Made by a program: the position numbers and the translations under genes. DNA of 64,000 bases. Origin: Phialophora verrucosa (Eukaryota > Ascomycota > Eurotiomycetes > Chaetothyriales > Herpotrichiellaceae). Positions 33,619-46,027 of this stretch are shown here, piece by piece. The DNA is taken from assembly GCA_002099365.1 (NCBI GenBank), contig MSED01000011.1, forward strand, positions 625,001 through 689,000, given 5' to 3'. Each line of letters begins with the position of its first letter. Position 1 is the first letter of the stretch. Under the pieces are notes generated by a model. It saw nothing but the letters and a program-made list of their open reading frames with translations, made no database searches and had not been told where the DNA came from.

Positions 33619-33884
33619 TGTTGAACCAGGCACACTCCGAGGCACCTCGTCGGCGCCGTGAGACAACGGCGTGTCTCAAGAGTGCCTCAGAGTGCCTCCG
33701 AGTGCCTTAGAGTGCCTCAGAGTGCCCCCGAGTGCCTTAGAGGTGCCTCGGGTGGTGGTGTTGAGGCAGAGAGGTATAGGCGTCTTTCAGATATATAAGA
33801 AGGCGTAAAGACCTCTGTAAATAAGATAGACAGCTGTATAATAGTATATATATATATAACTGTAAATAGCGCCTCAGTTTAACA
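33619..33884 (+). repeat. Left (5') LTR of copia element
   Basis: 266 bp, starting TGTTGAACC and ending TTTAACA, matching 45226-45491. It differs from the right LTR at 14 positions, all transitions. At 13 of these the left copy carries the T or A state, almost always where the right copy has CpA or TpG. Its first 155 bases are nearly clean and the 3' part is RIP-mutated. It contains the 10-bp repeat array at 33681-33750. Confidence 0.95.
33681..33750 (+). repeat. 10-bp tandem array inside the copia LTR
   Basis: Seven contiguous units of AGTGCCTCAG and variants (CTCCG, CTTAG, CCCCG). The same array is in the right LTR at 45288-45357. GGCACACTC and GAGGCACC at the LTR start are reverse-complement to the unit core, so the LTR end can fold back on the array. 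Confidence 0.85.
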
Positions 33885-33910
33885 GTTATAAGCCCGGTGT
33901 AACCTTTATC
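33885..33910 (+). other. Probable primer-binding-site region of copia element
   Basis: The LTR is followed directly by GTTATAAGCCCGGTGTAACC. With the likely RIP change undone this is close to the GTTATCAGC-type start seen after 5' LTRs of several fungal copia elements. I have not matched it to a specific tRNA. Confidence 0.35.
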
Positions 33911-36900
33911 GCACCGGCTTTATTACGTTGCAAGACCCCGTAAATACTATACCGTTGCTTAAACAGCGACCACGTCCGCCTGACCTCGTCGCCGTTGCAC
34001 CCACCGCAACCAATACACTGCTGTTCGGTTGTCGACGACGTCCGCCGGCGCCTATACGCCGACAACAGGCGCGCCGAAGCTCGTGAAAACGATATTATAA
34101 TAAAAGAAGAGAAGAGAGAATAGCAGAATAAGCCGCGGTTTTATTTATAAAAACACTATCGCTCGGAAAACTTACCGCTTCGGGTAATTTATAATATATA
34201 TTTAAAATAGTAGATACTATTATTAAGACCCTATATCTTAACGGGCTAAAGATCTAATACCCTTAGCTCTTATATATTAAAGATATAGGTAAGAATATAA
34301 TAATCTAGAACTATATTAATCTAAATAACGAGAACCTAAAGGTAATATCTTAAGAATTAGTATACTCTATTCTCGTAGCTAAACTAACCGTATAATAAGT
34401 TAGTATATAGATCGCCCTTAAGAGTAACTATAATATTAAGATAAAGATATATTAAAGGGTTATAGTCGTAATTAGTAATGTTAGTAATACTATAAAGGTA
34501 ATAATAAATCTAGATTACTAAGTCTTCTTTAAAGAAGAGGGTATAGTTATTTTATATAATTAAATAGTTACTCTAAAGAAGTATATTACGCTAGATAATC
34601 GAGTATATAATATAATAATTACGGCTAAATATAAGGGTCTTAAGAAGAACCTTAAGCGCCGGAATATTAATAGCTAGTTAATAAGGTTTATAAAGGTCAC
34701 TACTAACACTGTAAGGTACCGCTTACCCTATATTAATAGGGATAGGGCTTTAGTTAACTTTATTAAGGTAGTAAGTACTTAGGAGGAAGGTTAGGTAACG
34801 GCGAAAATAGACTAGGTCCTTAATACTAAAGAAGGTTAAAAGCCCTCTCTCTTAGACCTTATAAAATTATTTTAGACTAGATAATAATATAACTAAGGTA
34901 AAAAGACTATTAGTTGAATATTTATAATTAAAGAGATCGAAGATATTATAGCTACGACTCTTTAAGGGAAGAACCTTTATTACTATAAATATATATATTG
35001 TGAGTACTACTAGTAAAGGGACTATCTATACCTTAATAAAGATATACGAGACTCGGGTTAGGTCCTAAATAAGGCGATTAAATAAGTAGTTTAAGAAGCC
35101 CTTAAGGATAAGAGTCTAAAGTAGCTTATTAAGAGGAATATTATAAATAGCTAAAAGATCTTAAGTAACGAGGGTACTATAAATAGATATATAAATATAT
35201 ATAGATATAGTAATATAAACTACGGCGATATACTAAAAGAGCTTATCTAGCGGAGGCCGAAGAAGGGTAAGCCTAAAGAGGTAACTGTTATAAAGAATAT
35301 TAGAAAGGTCGAAAATAACCCTCTAAATTTTACGAATACTATAGCGTACTTAGTATTAAGTATTAAGGCTCTTAAGGACTAATAGATTCTTAACTCGGGG
35401 TCGGACGTTTATATAATAAACAGTTAGTAGGTATTTAAGTATCTAGAATAGCGCTAAAGAGGCTAAGTAATAGCGGGGGCGACGATATACCGGGTTAAAG
35501 TAACTAGTATAGTAACTATAAAAGTTATAATACTAGATAGTATAAAGACGATAACGCTACCGAATATAGTATATATCCCTAGCTTTATAATAAATATCGT
35601 CTCTCTCTCTCTTTTAATGGAATAGGGGGTCTATTAGAGTACTTAAGATGGCTGTTTAACTAAGTATAGACGATTAATTATAATAATAAGATATTTAAGA
35701 GGATATTAGGTATTATTCTCTAATAAACTATAGAAGGCTAGTATACTAAACTAGCGAAGCTAAGATAAAGACGAATATAAAGGCCTTATAGTATTATTTA
35801 GTATAATAATAATAAATAAATATTAATAATATAATAAGTTAATATTTATAACTAAATATAGTAATATAAATATAAACCTCTTAATACTATAGTACGCCTA
35901 ATTAAGGTACCCCGATATAGGCCCTCTCTTTTATTTATCTTAAGTAGCTAAAGACGTTTTAATATTCGTAATTAATAAGACTATCTATAAGGCTTACTAG
36001 CTCTTAAAGGCTACCTAGTAAATATCTCGATTAAATAAATAAGAGACGTAAAAGGAGTATATCTTTTATTAGATATCTTATAATCTTCTCTAGATAGAAG
36101 AGGGGTTTAACGGGGATAAATATATTATTTATTTCTAGTGCTGCTTAACGAATTTTAGTATCCTCTTCTGTAAACCGAGATATAAAGGTATAGCTTAAGT
36201 ATTCCGACTCTTACTAGCCTATATTAAGTTATAATATTAATAGTATATAAAGATTATTCGTATTAATAATAAGACAGCTATAGAAGAGGAGGTAAAGGAA
36301 TATCTTTAAGAATAAGGTATTATAATTAAACTAAGTACCCTATATACTCTAGTATAAAATAGGTATATAGAGAGGTATAGTAAAATACTTACTATAAAGG
36401 CTTATACTCTTAGATAGGCTTTATATTTACCTTATAATCTTTAGCCTAAAATTATTAGAATAGCTATATATTTAATAAATAGGACCTTAATATATAAACT
36501 TAACTAGAAGACGCTCTTTAAGGCCGTTATAGATAATAAACCGAGCCTTAAGTACCTTTATATTATCGGTTCGAAGGTGTACTAGCTGCTGTATAATATA
36601 CCGAAGAAGAAGAAGCTAAATATAAGGGCCTCGATTAGTTATTTAGTTAGATATAACTTAATTAATATATAGCGTATCTAGAACCCTCGAAATAAATATA
36701 AAATTATATAGATATATAACGTATATTTTAACGAGGGCTAGAAGTTTAACCTGTAAGATATACCGTATCTCTTATAACTCGATAGCTTCGAATTAGACGT
36801 CGATATTATTAATCTTAATATCTTCGGTAGCGTCTCTAAAGGTATATAATTATATAAAGATAAAGATAAAAATAATAAAGATAAAGTTATAAATATTATA

Positions 36901-38253
36901 GTAGAATAAGGCTAAAGGGTATAATTAAGAAGAGGTAATTTACTTAAGGTATAAATAATTACTAGAATAGATAACTCCTCCGATATAACGTTAGAAATTA
37001 CTCTATATCGGAGGTCTTCTTAGTCTTTAAGAATATCTTAACTAGAGGTAAATATATTAGATATTATATATACGCCTAATATAATAAATAATAACTTTAT
37101 TATATCTTCTTTATCCTTATTTAGGAGGGTGAAAGATATATATAAACTAATATAGGCTATATAGGAAAGACTAACGGGGTAGAGACTAAACTTAGCACTA
37201 CGCGCGTATGAAATTTCTACGGCACTAAGCGACGATAATATCCTCCCCGAAGGTTTAAAGCGTAAGAAAAAGAAGAGACGGCTGATATAGTTTGTTCTAG
37301 ATGCTAAAGGATCTTTAGAATACTATTATAGCTTCTCTATAGCCCTCTTAGAAGGTTCTCGGGCGATAAATAAAGTACTAGCACTAATAGTAGTATCTTA
37401 AGACCTAAATAAGCTAAAGATTTATAGGGATATATTATCTCTAGAACTAAAAGGCTAGAGAGACCTTAGTAAGTATTTATTTAGTAAATACTTTATTATA
37501 GTAGTAGTTTAAGGTATTAAAGGCGAGAGAAATATTCTAAGAAGTTCTTAGATAACCTTAATATAAGCTATTACCGCTTTTCTAAGTGTTTAAGTATAAG
37601 TTCGATATAGATAGTTATTTAAATAAGTTTAAGGCGTAAATTTATATTTAAGGAGATCTTTAGACCTCTTAAAAGGATAACTATACTATAATACTCGTAA
37701 TTTAATATTTTAGAGTATTAATAGCACTCTTAGTAGCGTTTAACCTTAAAATTATATAGCTAGACGCTATTAATATCTTCCTTAATAATAATATCGATAA
37801 AGATATTATAATTAAGTAGCTACTAGAGTTTAAATAAAATAATAGAGTCCTCTAGCTTCTAAAGGCTCTATATAGCCTTAAATAGTTACTACACCTCTAG
37901 TATAACTATTTAGTAAATATTATTACTAAACTAGGCCTTAAGAGAGTCCTTAGCGTAAACTATATATTAGTAAATAGCTAGGTTATCTTCTTCTTCTATA
38001 TTAATAATATTATTCTTCTCTTCTTAAAGGAAAACGCCCCGAAAGTATAAGAGCTAGTTAATAAGCTATAGAGAGACCTTAAGCTAAGAGAGATTATAAA
38101 GGTTAACTAGTTCTTTAATATATATATTATTTATAATAAACCGAGACGCCTCCTCTAGTTATATTAAGACTCTTATATTAATAAGATAATTATATATTTC
38201 GATATTAAGTACTTTATATAAACCCCTTTACTAGTAGATATACTAAATTAATA

Positions 38254-38258
38254 TAAAG
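38254..38258. repeat. Target-site duplication (left copy) of nested gypsy element
   Basis: TAAAG before the left LTR, repeated at 44448-44452 after the right LTR. Confidence 0.9.
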
Positions 38259-38618
38259 TATAACAGTACGGTATACTAATAGAAGAAGATAAGACGAATA
38301 CTATATAAAGATATAGATTACTTAATACTAAGAGACTAAACTAGAGAGAGGGAAAGGGTATAAAAGGCGCGATACCTATTACCCTAAATAAATACTTCCC
38401 TTCGCTAAGGATTTCGGTATATATATAAGCCGCTAAGGATTTTAGTTATATATAGCTAATTAGCGTTTAGCTGTATAATTATACAGCCTTACTTACCTAA
38501 TTAGGATAAAGCTTAGTAGGTACGCGCTTTACCGGAAATAGTCGCCTACAGCCTACAGCCTTATCTTCTATCGTACGCGGTCGCGTATATATACTCGAAC
38601 CTAGTATAGGCTGTAATA
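38259..38618 (-). repeat. Gypsy LTR (3' LTR with respect to the element)
   Basis: 360 bp, plus-strand ends TATAACAGTACGG and GGCTGTAATA. The canonical TG...CA ends have become TA...TA, as RIP would produce. It matches 44088-44447. Confidence 0.93.
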
Positions 38619-41600
38619 ATACCTTCCTCTTTAAGAAAGCTTATCCTTAGGCTTTATCGTTATCGTTATAGTTCTCTATTAATTTATTATTTTTTTAGTA
38701 ATATAGCTAATCTTATAATCTTCTTAGAGGTTTTAGTTACTAAGGATACTTCTTATAATAATTATAAACTTTATATAATATATTCTTAAAGTTAAAGGTC
38801 GAGTATTATTTAAAGTTTTTATCTTAGCTTAGTTACTATACTTAATATTATAGCTTACCGCGATATTTTTATATAGCTAAAACTTTCTTAACCTCTTACT
38901 TATTCTCTCTATTTACTTCGATTAGGGGTAGAGGTTTATTAACCTATCTTAGGAGAGGGTCGTCTAATACCTTTCTAAGCCGGTCGGGAGAAAAGACTAG
39001 GTATACCTTTATTAAAGAGGGTAGGTTTAGCCTAAAGAAGTTCTTAACTTACTTTAGGATATAGAATAGACCTATTATTTAATACCCTAGTTTTTAGCTA
39101 AGGCGGTTAATCTTCTAGTTCTTTATTAATACTTAGACTAGGTTACCTTTTATAAAGTTAACTTCCCGACGATACTTATTAGCTTAATATTTTTATTATT
39201 CTTAAATAAGCTTTATTATATTATATACTAGTTCCTAAGTATTATATATTCGGCGGGCGAGCTATTAAGCTTTATCTTAGCTAAGTCGCTCTCGCGCGCT
39301 TAAAGGTTCCTCTAAAGGTTTCTAATTAAAGGAGGTCCTCGGTTCGTATTTATTTTTAATAAAAAAAGGGCTTATATCTATAGAATTATAAGGGAGCGTA
39401 GCTTAGGCGTAGTTTATTATCGGTAAAAGGTTAGTCTAATTATTCTAGTAGTAATTTATAAAAGGCTATAGTCGCTAGTTAAGATACTAGTTTATAATTT
39501 TAGTTTATCTATTAGTCTACGGATAGAAAATAATTAATAGCTTAAGCTTAATTCCTAGGATATAGTAGAACTCTATTTAAAATTTAGATATAAACTATAG
39601 GTTATAGTTAAAGACGATTATATCTAAAGGTCTATAGTTCTAATAGATAAAGGAGATAAATAACTATATTATCTCCTTTATAGTTATTATCTTATAGTAA
39701 AGGATAGAATAAGCTCGCTTCCTTAGGCGATCGATTACTATATATACTATATTATACTCGTTCCGATTTATAGAGAAGGACTTAAAGTCTATTATAATAT
39801 ACTACTATAGTCGATTAAGGATAGATAACGGCTTTAAGGTTCTTAGCGGTAAGTCTTAAGGGACTATAGTACGCTAATAAATATAGTAATTTCGAATAAA
39901 TTAAGTAATATCCCTTAAAAGATTTAGCTAATAATAGCGAATAGATAATAATTTACTTATTTTATTTTAACTAGAGTAAGTTATTAAAATTTAGTTATAT
40001 ACTTCCGCGATTAGTTTAGTTTATAGTTTATCTTTGTTTAAGACTACTAGTCTCCTCTTAAATTATAACAGTCCTTATAATAGTGTCTAGGGGTGCTAGC
40101 CTAGGTAAGCCCTTTCTCTTTTAGCGTCTAATAGAGGACTCTTATAGTTTATTTATAATACTTAGTTAATTAGCTCTAAGAGGTTAAGGCTTATAGGCGC
40201 TAATAAGGGTAGCGGAGTAACCCCTTTACCTAACCTTTCCGGGCCTAGTAAGGTTTATATCTAGTCTTCTTTAGTTACCTATTTTTAATCTTCCTAGTCC
40301 TATCCTTATCGAGTTAAGGCGTTAGCTCGCTTATTTTATTTTCCTAAGCGATATTAGATCTTAAAGTAATATTAGGTAAGGATATCGGCTTAACGAGCTT
40401 AGCGAGCGGTTAATAGCCTCTTAGTTATAAAGTATTCTAAGGCTTTATAATCAGTAAGAACTAGAATATTTAGCTCTATACTCTAAAGCTTTACGCGCTA
40501 AGTTTTAAAAGTATATATAATAGCGAATATTTCTTTATTATAAATATTATAATTATATTCCGCTAGAGCTATTATCTTTAAATAGTATATAATAAAGTAC
40601 TAATTTCCGCTAGTTAGGTCTTATTAAGAGAGTATACTAGTAATAACTCCGTCTAAGGTATTAGTCTTTAATATTATCTTATAATTCGAATAGAAATATC
40701 TTAGTATTAGGGCTATTATTAACTAATATTTTAGCTCTTTAAATATTTATATATAATCTTTATTAAAGATAAAGAGATAGTCCTTCTTTATAAGCTAAGT
40801 TAGAGGGCGCGTAATTCGGTTAAAATTTTAGATAAAAATATAATAGAAGTTATAGAATCCTAAGAACGCTTATATCTTCTTTATAGTATTAGGGACTTTC
40901 TAAGTTAATAGTACCGCTATCTTTACGGGATCTATATATATACCCTTAGTATTAATAATAAACCTAAGGTATTTAGTTTACTTAACTCGAAACTTACTTT
41001 TCTTAATATCGACTTAGAGTCTAGCTTTCTATAATCGCAATAAGACCTTCTTTATATACTCCGTATATTCTAGCTTATTCTCTAAGTAGATTAAGATATT
41101 ATTTAAGTAGGCTATAACAAAGTTATCTAAATAGTTAAATAGGATATTATTTATATAGCGTTAGTAGGTCGCTAGACTATTTATTAGCCTAAAGGGGACT
41201 ACCTTATACTTATAGGCCCTATAACGAGTATAAAAGGTAATAAGTTCCTTAGAATTCGGGTATATATAAATATAGTAGAAAGCCTAACGAATATTAAGCT
41301 TTATAAATACTTAAGCCCTATTAAGTTAAGCTAAGGTTTTATTAATTAAAGGTAAAGAGTAACGGTTCTTTTTAGTAAAAGCGTTTAATTTCCGATAGTT
41401 AATATAGAATCTTAGTTCTCCTCTAAGTTTTTTAATAAATAAGGTAAGTAAAGCGAAAGGAGATTAATTCGGCTTAATAAACCCCTTTTAAAGGTTCTCC
41501 TTAAAGTACTTCTTTATTAATAAGAGCTCCTCTATATTTATCTAATATAAGGGGCTATAACCTAAATTATTCTTCTCTTCTAGTTATATTTAGTAATTAT

Positions 41601-44087
41601 AAGGATAAGGTAGTAGAAGTATATTAAAAGCTTTCTTTAAGAATATATTATAGAATTCTTAGTACTCCTAAAGGAGTAATCGCTATATAAGCTATTTTTT
41701 AATCTCTTCTATTTAAGAGTTTATTTAGTCTTAGATAAGTCTATTAATTTTATAGAGGCTTATAGTAAATAAAGTATTCTTCTTCTTCTTTAGGTTTTAG
41801 TAGAATCCTACCGCTCTAATTATAGCAATATCTATAGTAGCTGCGCTCTAGGGGGATAGCGATACTTTTATATAGTTATCTTCTGTTTCGGTATAGCTAT
41901 CCTCCGAGGATATTTTTATATCGCTACCTTTATCCGTCCCTGCGGTATAGGTTAATATTAATTCGCGATATATAACTTTTAGTCGGTCCTATAGGTCCTG
42001 TTTATAGGTACGGCTAGTTATAGTCTATAGAGTAGATTTAATAGGAAGACGCCTAACTAAAGGGGGTTTAGAGACTAGATCTAGTCTAGGCACTATTTTT
42101 AAATATATATACCCCTAGGGGTGTAGGTTTTATTTATCCGCCCGGCGTTTATCCTTATAAGCGAATAATTAGTCCTATCTAGTAATATCTTCCTAATATT
42201 ATTATAAGATTACAGTAACTTAGAAGCTTTAGTAAGATATATAAATCTCTCGAGTAAATATTAGCTTATCTTAATAATCCTAAGGCTAAAGTAAATATTA
42301 GTTTTATATATCTAACTATATATTAAAGTAAATAAACTACTTTCTTCCTAAAATTAGATTATAACTTCTTAGGTTTAATATAAATATAGAGAGGTTCTAT
42401 TATCTTTATCTATTAACTTCTAAATATAGGGTTAAGATCTTAGTAACTAGCTTTCCGGGGCGCCTATTATACCCCTTTATAAAGTAAGAGGTCTCTAAAT
42501 AAATAGTAAAGATATTTAAGAATTAGATTAAATTATACGCGAACTTAGTATTAATAAAAATAAATTTATTTACTCTAGAGTCGGCTAAGGTAGAAGTTTA
42601 AATTATATATTTATTAAATAATAATTTATATAATATAGTAAAGTACTTTCCGCTTAATAACTAACTTAAATTAATAGAGAAGATACCGATATTATACTTC
42701 CCTAAGAAGAAGACTTCCCCTAGAGTTATTCTTTTCCCGGTTCTTCCTTTTAAGCTTCGCTAACCTTAATAGCCTTATTCTCGGCCTTCGTAGGGTAATC
42801 TCGGGAGAGGTATCCTAGTTAGCGATAGGTGAAATATACCCCGGCGCGACTTAAGGCCTATTTAGTAATATTATTATAGGTTAGTCGGTTTTATAAGGGT
42901 TAGCTATCTTCTCTATTCGATTCTAGAAATAATATAAGTACAGTATATATATTCGAGGTAAAAGTTAGTATAGCCTTATCAGTTAGTTTATTTCCTAGTA
43001 TACAGCGAGCCTTATAGCGGGCCTTCTCTTTATTAACTAATCGTAATTCTTAATTAGTTTATCGATAAATATTAGCGATATCTTAATAGGTTTATAAAGT
43101 ATAAAAGGTTAATATAATTATTACTTATAAAGCTAGTATTAATTTATTTCGTAAGTTAAAATAGAGGTTATTTTCCGATATATCGCCTTCGCTAGCTAAG
43201 TATAGAAACTTAGTATAGAAGTCGTTAAATAATTCTATTACCTTTATATAAAGGGCTTAATACTCTTCTCGCGCGTTCTTAACTTAATAAAAGTCGGTAT
43301 AAGTTCTTACTAAGAACTTAAGTATATCTATAGTATTAATAAATAGATCTTTTTTATTAAGGCTATAGCGGGATTATAGATAATATTATATATCTTTAGT
43401 AGTATAGCTATATAAGTATACTATCTTAACTTCTTTAGAGAGGAATTAAAAGGTATTAACGGAAAACTTACTAAGAACCTTAAATCTCTATAACTCGAAG
43501 GTAAGCTCCTTTCCGTTAAAGAGAGACTTAAGGTTAAGGATACTAATATATTATACTAGGGCTAGTTCTAAGGTCGCGCTTTAGTTATATTTAAGATAGT
43601 TAATAATAGCTTATTTCTATATAATTTAATAATTAAAATCTATAATCTATTCCTTTTATTCGACGATCTAGATCTAGGAATCTTAAATAGTACCTTCCTA
43701 GTCTATAATAGTGTTTCGGCCTTAGTTAATTACTTCTAGGAGGGTCTATTTAGGGATAACTCTAACCTTAGCTATAGTCTTATACCTTAGTAGTTAGTAA
43801 AGCTATAGAGCTAATTCGATATCTTTAGCTATATATAATCTACATCAATCTATACTAGTAAGTCTAGGTTCGATATTAAGAGTGTCGAGTTTAATATTTT
43901 ATTTAGTAATCGATAGGATAGTTTAGTTATCAGCCTTAAGGTTATTTAAGTTAGTTAGTTATACTATTATTAGCGGGCTTAGTCGATAATAGTTTAGTTA
44001 TCGGCTTCGGTTTATTCTAGTTAGTTCTTATTCGGGTAGAATATTATAATTCCTTCCTAAGATAGTAATAGAGCGAGTTTAGTCTAA

Positions 44088-44447
44088 TATAACGGTACAG
44101 TACACTAATAGAAGAAGGTAGGGCGAATACTACGTAAAGATATAGATTACTTAATACTAAGAGACTAAACTAAAGAGAGGGAAAGGGTATAAAAGGCGCG
44201 GTACTTATCACCCTAGATAAATACTTCCCTCCGCTAAGGATTTCGGTATATATATAAGCCGCTAAGGATTTTAGTTATATATAGCTAATTAGCGTTTAGC
44301 TGTATAATTATACAGCCTCACTTACCTAATTAGGACAAAGCTTAGCAGGTACGCGCTTTACCGGAAATAGTCGCCTACAGCTTACAGCCTTATCTTCCAT
44401 CGTACGCGGTCGCGTATATATACTCGGACCTAGTATAGGCCGTGATA
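44088..44447 (-). repeat. Gypsy LTR (5' LTR with respect to the element)
   Basis: 360 bp, plus-strand ends TATAACGGTACAG and GGCCGTGATA, same length as the copy at 38259-38618. Differences are again transitions, for example TACGTAAAG against TATATAAAG. Confidence 0.93.
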
Positions 44448-44452
44448 TAAAG
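44448..44452. repeat. Target-site duplication (right copy) of nested gypsy element
   Basis: TAAAG; after it the copia coding sequence resumes with AKYLP in the segment between reverse transcriptase and RNase H. Confidence 0.9.
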
Positions 44453-45208
44453 GCGAAGTATTTACCTTAAATAAGTACGGGTTTTAGTTATATATTAGCT
44501 TAATTAATTTTATAGCTATTATTATTAAACTAGATATTATAAAGATAGTCTTAATCTTCTCTTAATATCTATAAAACCTTTCGTTAAAGTATATATATCT
44601 CGCTAATAGAGTATTAGCTTATCTTAGCTATTTAAAATATCTTATAATCGAATATAGAGGCGTCCTTAAGCCTTTAGAGGTTAAAATACGGCTATTTACT
44701 TAGCTACCCTCTTTCCTATTTAAGTATTACTTAGACACTATATTTATTAATAATATAGATAGGAAGAGCTTTAATAGGTACCTCTTTAGCTTATATAACG
44801 GCTCGATTAATTAGAAGGCCTTAAAGTAGGTAACTATTATAACGTTAACTATAGAAGTAGAGTTACTCACGTTATCTTAATCTATAAAGGAACTGCTATA
44901 CTAATAGAGGTTCTTTAACTATATTAACTTTAGCTTCGATAAAGGCCTAGTAATATAGTTAAATAATAAGTAAATAATACACCTTCTAAAGGCCGAGGAA
45001 CCTCTCCTTATAACCCGCCTACGCTACATCAATATACACTAGCATTAGTTACGTTAAGAGGTTTAAGAAGGTACTATTAACGTCGAATAGGTCTCTACTA
45101 GCGCTATAAAGGTAGACGGCCTTATAAAACCTCTCCTAAGATAAGTATTCGAGCGTTTTATACGGCAGCTCAACTTGGTTAATATTCAGGCCGAGATTGA
45201 GAAGCAAT

Positions 45209-45225
45209 CCCGCCCTGGGAGGGTG
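45209..45225 (+). other. Polypurine-like tract of copia element
   Basis: CCCGCCCTGGGAGGGTG immediately precedes the right LTR. GGGAGGG is the purine run expected at the start of plus-strand DNA synthesis. Confidence 0.5.
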
Positions 45226-45491
45226 TGTTGAACCAGGCACACTCCGAGGCACCTCGTCGGCGCCGTGAGACAACGGCGTGTCTCAAGAGTGCCTTAGAGT
45301 GCCTCCGAGTGCCTCAGAGTGCCTCAGAGTGCCCCCGAGTGCCTTAGAGGTGCCTCGGGTGGTGGTGTTGAGGCAGAGAGGCACAGGCGTCTTTCAGATA
45401 TATAAGAAGGCGTAAAGACCTCTGTAAATAAGACAGACAGCTGTACAATGGCATATGCATATATGACTGCAAATAGCGCCTCAGCTCAACA
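45226..45491 (+). repeat. Right (3') LTR of copia element
   Basis: 266 bp, TGTTGAACC to GCTCAACA. It is nearly free of RIP: CpA and TpG are kept in GGCACAGG, ACAATGGCATATGCATATATGAC and CTCAACA, where the left LTR has TA. Confidence 0.95.
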
Positions 45492-45496
45492 CCTAC
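45492..45496. repeat. Target-site duplication (right copy) of copia element
   Basis: CCTAC, identical to 33614-33618. Confidence 0.92.
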
Positions 45497-46027
45497 AGTA
45501 GGCTGAGCTCGCAGATAAACTCTGGCCACTCTAAAATCTGACCATCTTGAACGAGCGAGTCCAGACACTTTCTCTTGACGGATGGGCAGGTCGGTGCAAG
45601 AGAGGAGGTGTCAGAAGTGCTCCTTTGTGTACAGAGTGTCGGAGGCGCTTTTGTTCTATAAGTTAGTCAGAAGCTCTCCTGTCTATGTAGAGTTGGTCGT
45701 ACGCACTCTTTTGTCTGTAGGGTTGCTTGGGACCAATACACTCCCATCTACCCAATACAGTTGTGCGTGCGGCGCGCAGGTCACTACAGAGCCTACCCGT
45801 AAAGACGCCGCGGGGGACCAGACCGCCTATGACACCCGCGGTGGCTGCCTATGACACCTAAAACTTTGAGGAGTGCTTGCCTATCCTGCCACGGTATTGG
45901 GGTTGCATTCACTCAACCAACCTCAACATGACAGAACGTGTTGTACAGAATGCAAGGGATGCAATGAATGGAAATTCGTATGACGGCCTAAATCATCTCC
46001 TGCTACATGTATGCCCTCGCTTCGGAG
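45497..46027. other. Intergenic, no supportable gene
   Basis: Normal composition resumes abruptly at the copia end. Three related segments of about 50 bp, each a form of GTGCTCCTTTGTGTACAGAGT or CTCTCCTGTCTATGTAGAGTT, sit at about 45615-45735 and look like a short degenerate tandem repeat. Confidence 0.4.

Larger units (their letters stand above)
38259..44447 (-). mobile_element. Nested Ty3/gypsy LTR retrotransposon, opposite orientation, RIP-inactivated
   Basis: A 6189-bp element with 360-bp LTRs and a TAAAG duplication, inserted in the copia element between its reverse-transcriptase and RNase H regions. It is read on the minus strand, with gag nearest 44 kb. Near 42840-42780 the sequence aligns with a CCHC zinc knuckle (YFTYR.LGYLSRDYP) in which the Cys and His codons have become Tyr. 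Reverse transcriptase lies near 41130-40930, with AYLNNILIYLENKLEYTEYIKKVL; the usual YLDD is YLNN. RNase H follows near 40480-40300 (LTDYKALEYFITKRLLTAR.ARWADIL-like), then integrase near 39770-39430 (VIDRL.KRA, FISKF, P.TN..TK). The gag-RT-RNase H-integrase order is that of gypsy. It has no intact reading frame. Because it interrupts the copia element it inserted later. Confidence 0.92.
33619..45491 (+). mobile_element. Ty1/copia LTR retrotransposon, RIP-inactivated, split by a nested gypsy element
   Basis: An 11873-bp structure bounded by 266-bp LTRs and a CCTAC duplication; without the nested element it is about 5.7 kb, a normal copia size. Domain order on the plus strand is gag, protease, integrase, reverse transcriptase, RNase H, the copia order. 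Recognisable pieces, read through stops, are: a degraded zinc-knuckle region near 34990-35030; ILNSGSDVYIIN (protease, Asp-Ser-Gly) near 35390; LPNIVYIPSFIINIVSLSLL near 35560; integrase segments near 35900-36750 (INRTLIYK, YNVYFNEG); reverse transcriptase LDAINIFLN near 37750 and FFYINNIILLF near 37995, where the catalytic DD now reads NN; and RNase H near 44600-45100 (YLANRVLAYLSY, TIEVELLTLS). The core lacks almost all CpA/TpG and is full of stops. Confidence 0.93.

Noticed and set aside
33681..33750. CRISPR-like direct repeats
   Set aside because: The 10-bp units are contiguous without spacers and lie inside an LTR of a eukaryotic retrotransposon.
38640..44080. Possible long non-coding AT-rich (centromere-like) DNA
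   Set aside because: Reverse-strand reading reveals gypsy gag, reverse transcriptase, RNase H and integrase in order, so the AT-richness is due to RIP of a retrotransposon.
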